Shown one piece after another: positions 63,222 through 64,000 of a stretch of DNA of 64,000 nucleotides; position 1 is the stretch's first letter; the number at the start of each line of letters is the position of its first letter. A model generated the notes under the pieces. The model saw only the letters and a list, made by a program, of their open reading frames with translations. It made no database searches and was not told the origin of the DNA. The DNA lies in the NCBI RefSeq assembly GCF_034424545.1, contig NZ_CP139971.1, forward strand, positions 620,001 through 684,000, given 5' to 3'. Position numbers and translations under genes: made by a program. The DNA is from Trinickia caryophylli. Lineage in GTDB: Bacteria > Pseudomonadota > Gammaproteobacteria > Burkholderiales > Burkholderiaceae.

Positions 63222-64000
63222 ATGTCGATGCATGCCCGCAGCTACTACGAGGCCACCGTCGAGCGCCCCGCTTTCGCGCCGCTGCGCGGCCGGCACGACG
63301 CCGAAGTATGTATCGTGGGCGGCGGGCTCGCGGGCCTTTGCACCGCACTCGGACTCGTCGAGCGCGGCTGGCGCGACATCGTCGTGCTCGACGCGGAGCG
63401 TGTCGGCTTCGGCGCGTCCGGGCGCAATGGCGGCTTCGTGTTCGGAGGTTTCAGCCTCGACAATGCCGCGCTCGCACGGTTGCTCGGCGAGCGCGATGCG
63501 CGCGCGCTTTACCGGTTGACGACCGATGCCGTCGCGCTGATCCGCTCGCGGATCGCACGCTACGAAATAGCCTGCGATGCCGTATTCGCGGGCGCCCTCC
63601 TCGCCGACTGGTTCGGCGAACCTCGCATGCTCGAGGCGCAGCGACGCCTGATGCAACGCACGTTCGGCGTCGAATGGATGCCGGTCGCGCAGGCAGAACT
63701 GCAAGGCCGGCTCAAGACGCAGCGCTATCGCGGCGGCCTGCTCGAGCCGAACGGCTTTCACTTCCACCCGCTGAAGTACGTGCTCGGCATCGCCCGCGTG
63801 CTCGCGCAGGCGGGCGTGCGGATCCACGAACACAGCCCCGCGACCTCGATCGAATGGCAAGGTGCGGCGGTGTGCGTGAGCACGGCCCAAGGCTCCGTCA
63901 CCGCGCCGCACGTCGTCATGGCCGGGGGTGGCTACCTTCACCGCGCCTATCGGCACGTCGAACGTGCCGTTCTGCCGATCGCCACCTATGTGATGACGAC
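63222..64000 (+). CDS. amaA: FAD-dependent oxidoreductase, probable L-pipecolate oxidase AmaA (3' end missing)
   Basis: 259 codons are visible before the window ends. The GGGLAG dinucleotide motif is at about residues 34-39, followed by LDAERVGFGASGRNGGFV, a DAO/DadA-family signature. An AGGAGG ribosome-binding site lies 8 bases before the ATG. With AmaB (piperidine-6-carboxylate dehydrogenase) and a LysR regulator next to it, oxidation of L-pipecolate is the likely reaction. A gamma-glutamylputrescine oxidase or another amine oxidase of the same family remains possible. Confidence 0.85.
   Translation, partial: MSMHARSYYEATVERPAFAPLRGRHDAEVCIVGGGLAGLCTALGLVERGWRDIVVLDAERVGFGASGRNGGFVFGGFSLDNAALARLLGERDARALYRLTTDAVALIRSRIARYEIACDAVFAGALLADWFGEPRMLEAQRRLMQRTFGVEWMPVAQAELQGRLKTQRYRGGLLEPNGFHFHPLKYVLGIARVLAQAGVRIHEHSPATSIEWQGAAVCVSTAQGSVTAPHVVMAGGGYLHRAYRHVERAVLPIATYVMT

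Overview
The window looks like chromosomal DNA of a plant- or soil-associated member of the Burkholderiaceae, most like Paraburkholderia or Trinickia. The reasons are the high-GC coding style, a CepR/RsaM/CepI-type quorum-sensing locus, a BraR/RsaL/BraI-type locus, a DUF3331 protein, and Burkholderia-style valine, ectoine and pipecolate catabolic clusters. No rRNA, tRNA or CRISPR array was found.

Layout. 1-9441 is an ectoine/hydroxyectoine module. Catabolic genes eutB-eutC-doeA-doeB and an Lrp-type regulator lie on the minus strand, preceded by the MocR regulator enuR; the ABC importer ehuBCDA is divergent. 9472-13115 holds an AAA ATPase and, divergently, a 696-residue protein of unknown family behind a perfect plant-inducible-promoter (hrpII) box, which makes it a candidate type III effector. 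13296-17004 is a three-gene phosphorelay. 17208-19637 is an AraC regulator divergent from an acyl-CoA dehydrogenase. 19684-28530 is a shikimate/aromatic funnel: PcaR-type IclR regulator, ShiA transporter, 4-hydroxyphenylpyruvate dioxygenase, TetR regulator, second MFS carrier, QsuD dehydrogenase and the QsuB dehydratase fusion, converging on protocatechuate. 29273-33552 is acyl-CoA synthetase-mmsA-mmsB (valine catabolism). Its promoter shares a 47-bp element with the acyl-CoA dehydrogenase promoter 11 kb away.

33632-36729 is the first AHL circuit (luxR, rsaM, luxI and a gene of unknown function). 38215-48516 is an accessory block: an eight-gene minus-strand run (porin, DUF1275, VOC protein, DoxX, amidohydrolase, XapX, isochorismatase-type hydrolase, XapX), then a DUF3331/alpha-beta-hydrolase pair and an HD-domain gene. 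The three putative promoters carry the same TCCTGAA direct-repeat array, and the block borders a 954-residue winged-helix/STAND ATPase regulator (48843-51707). 51749-53407 is a small island flanked by a 20-bp duplication of the ribA 3' end, holding higBA and a truncated DUF6880 gene. 55472-57223 is the second AHL circuit (braR, rsaL, braI). The right end holds a DNA glycosylase, a Ca2+/H+ antiporter, an unusual HTH/receiver-like protein, and the pipecolate/lysine genes amaB, lysR and amaA (cut by the window edge).

Most regions are metabolic modules with their own local regulators. The least explained parts are the PIP-box effector candidate, the TCCTGAA regulon, and the ribA-associated island.
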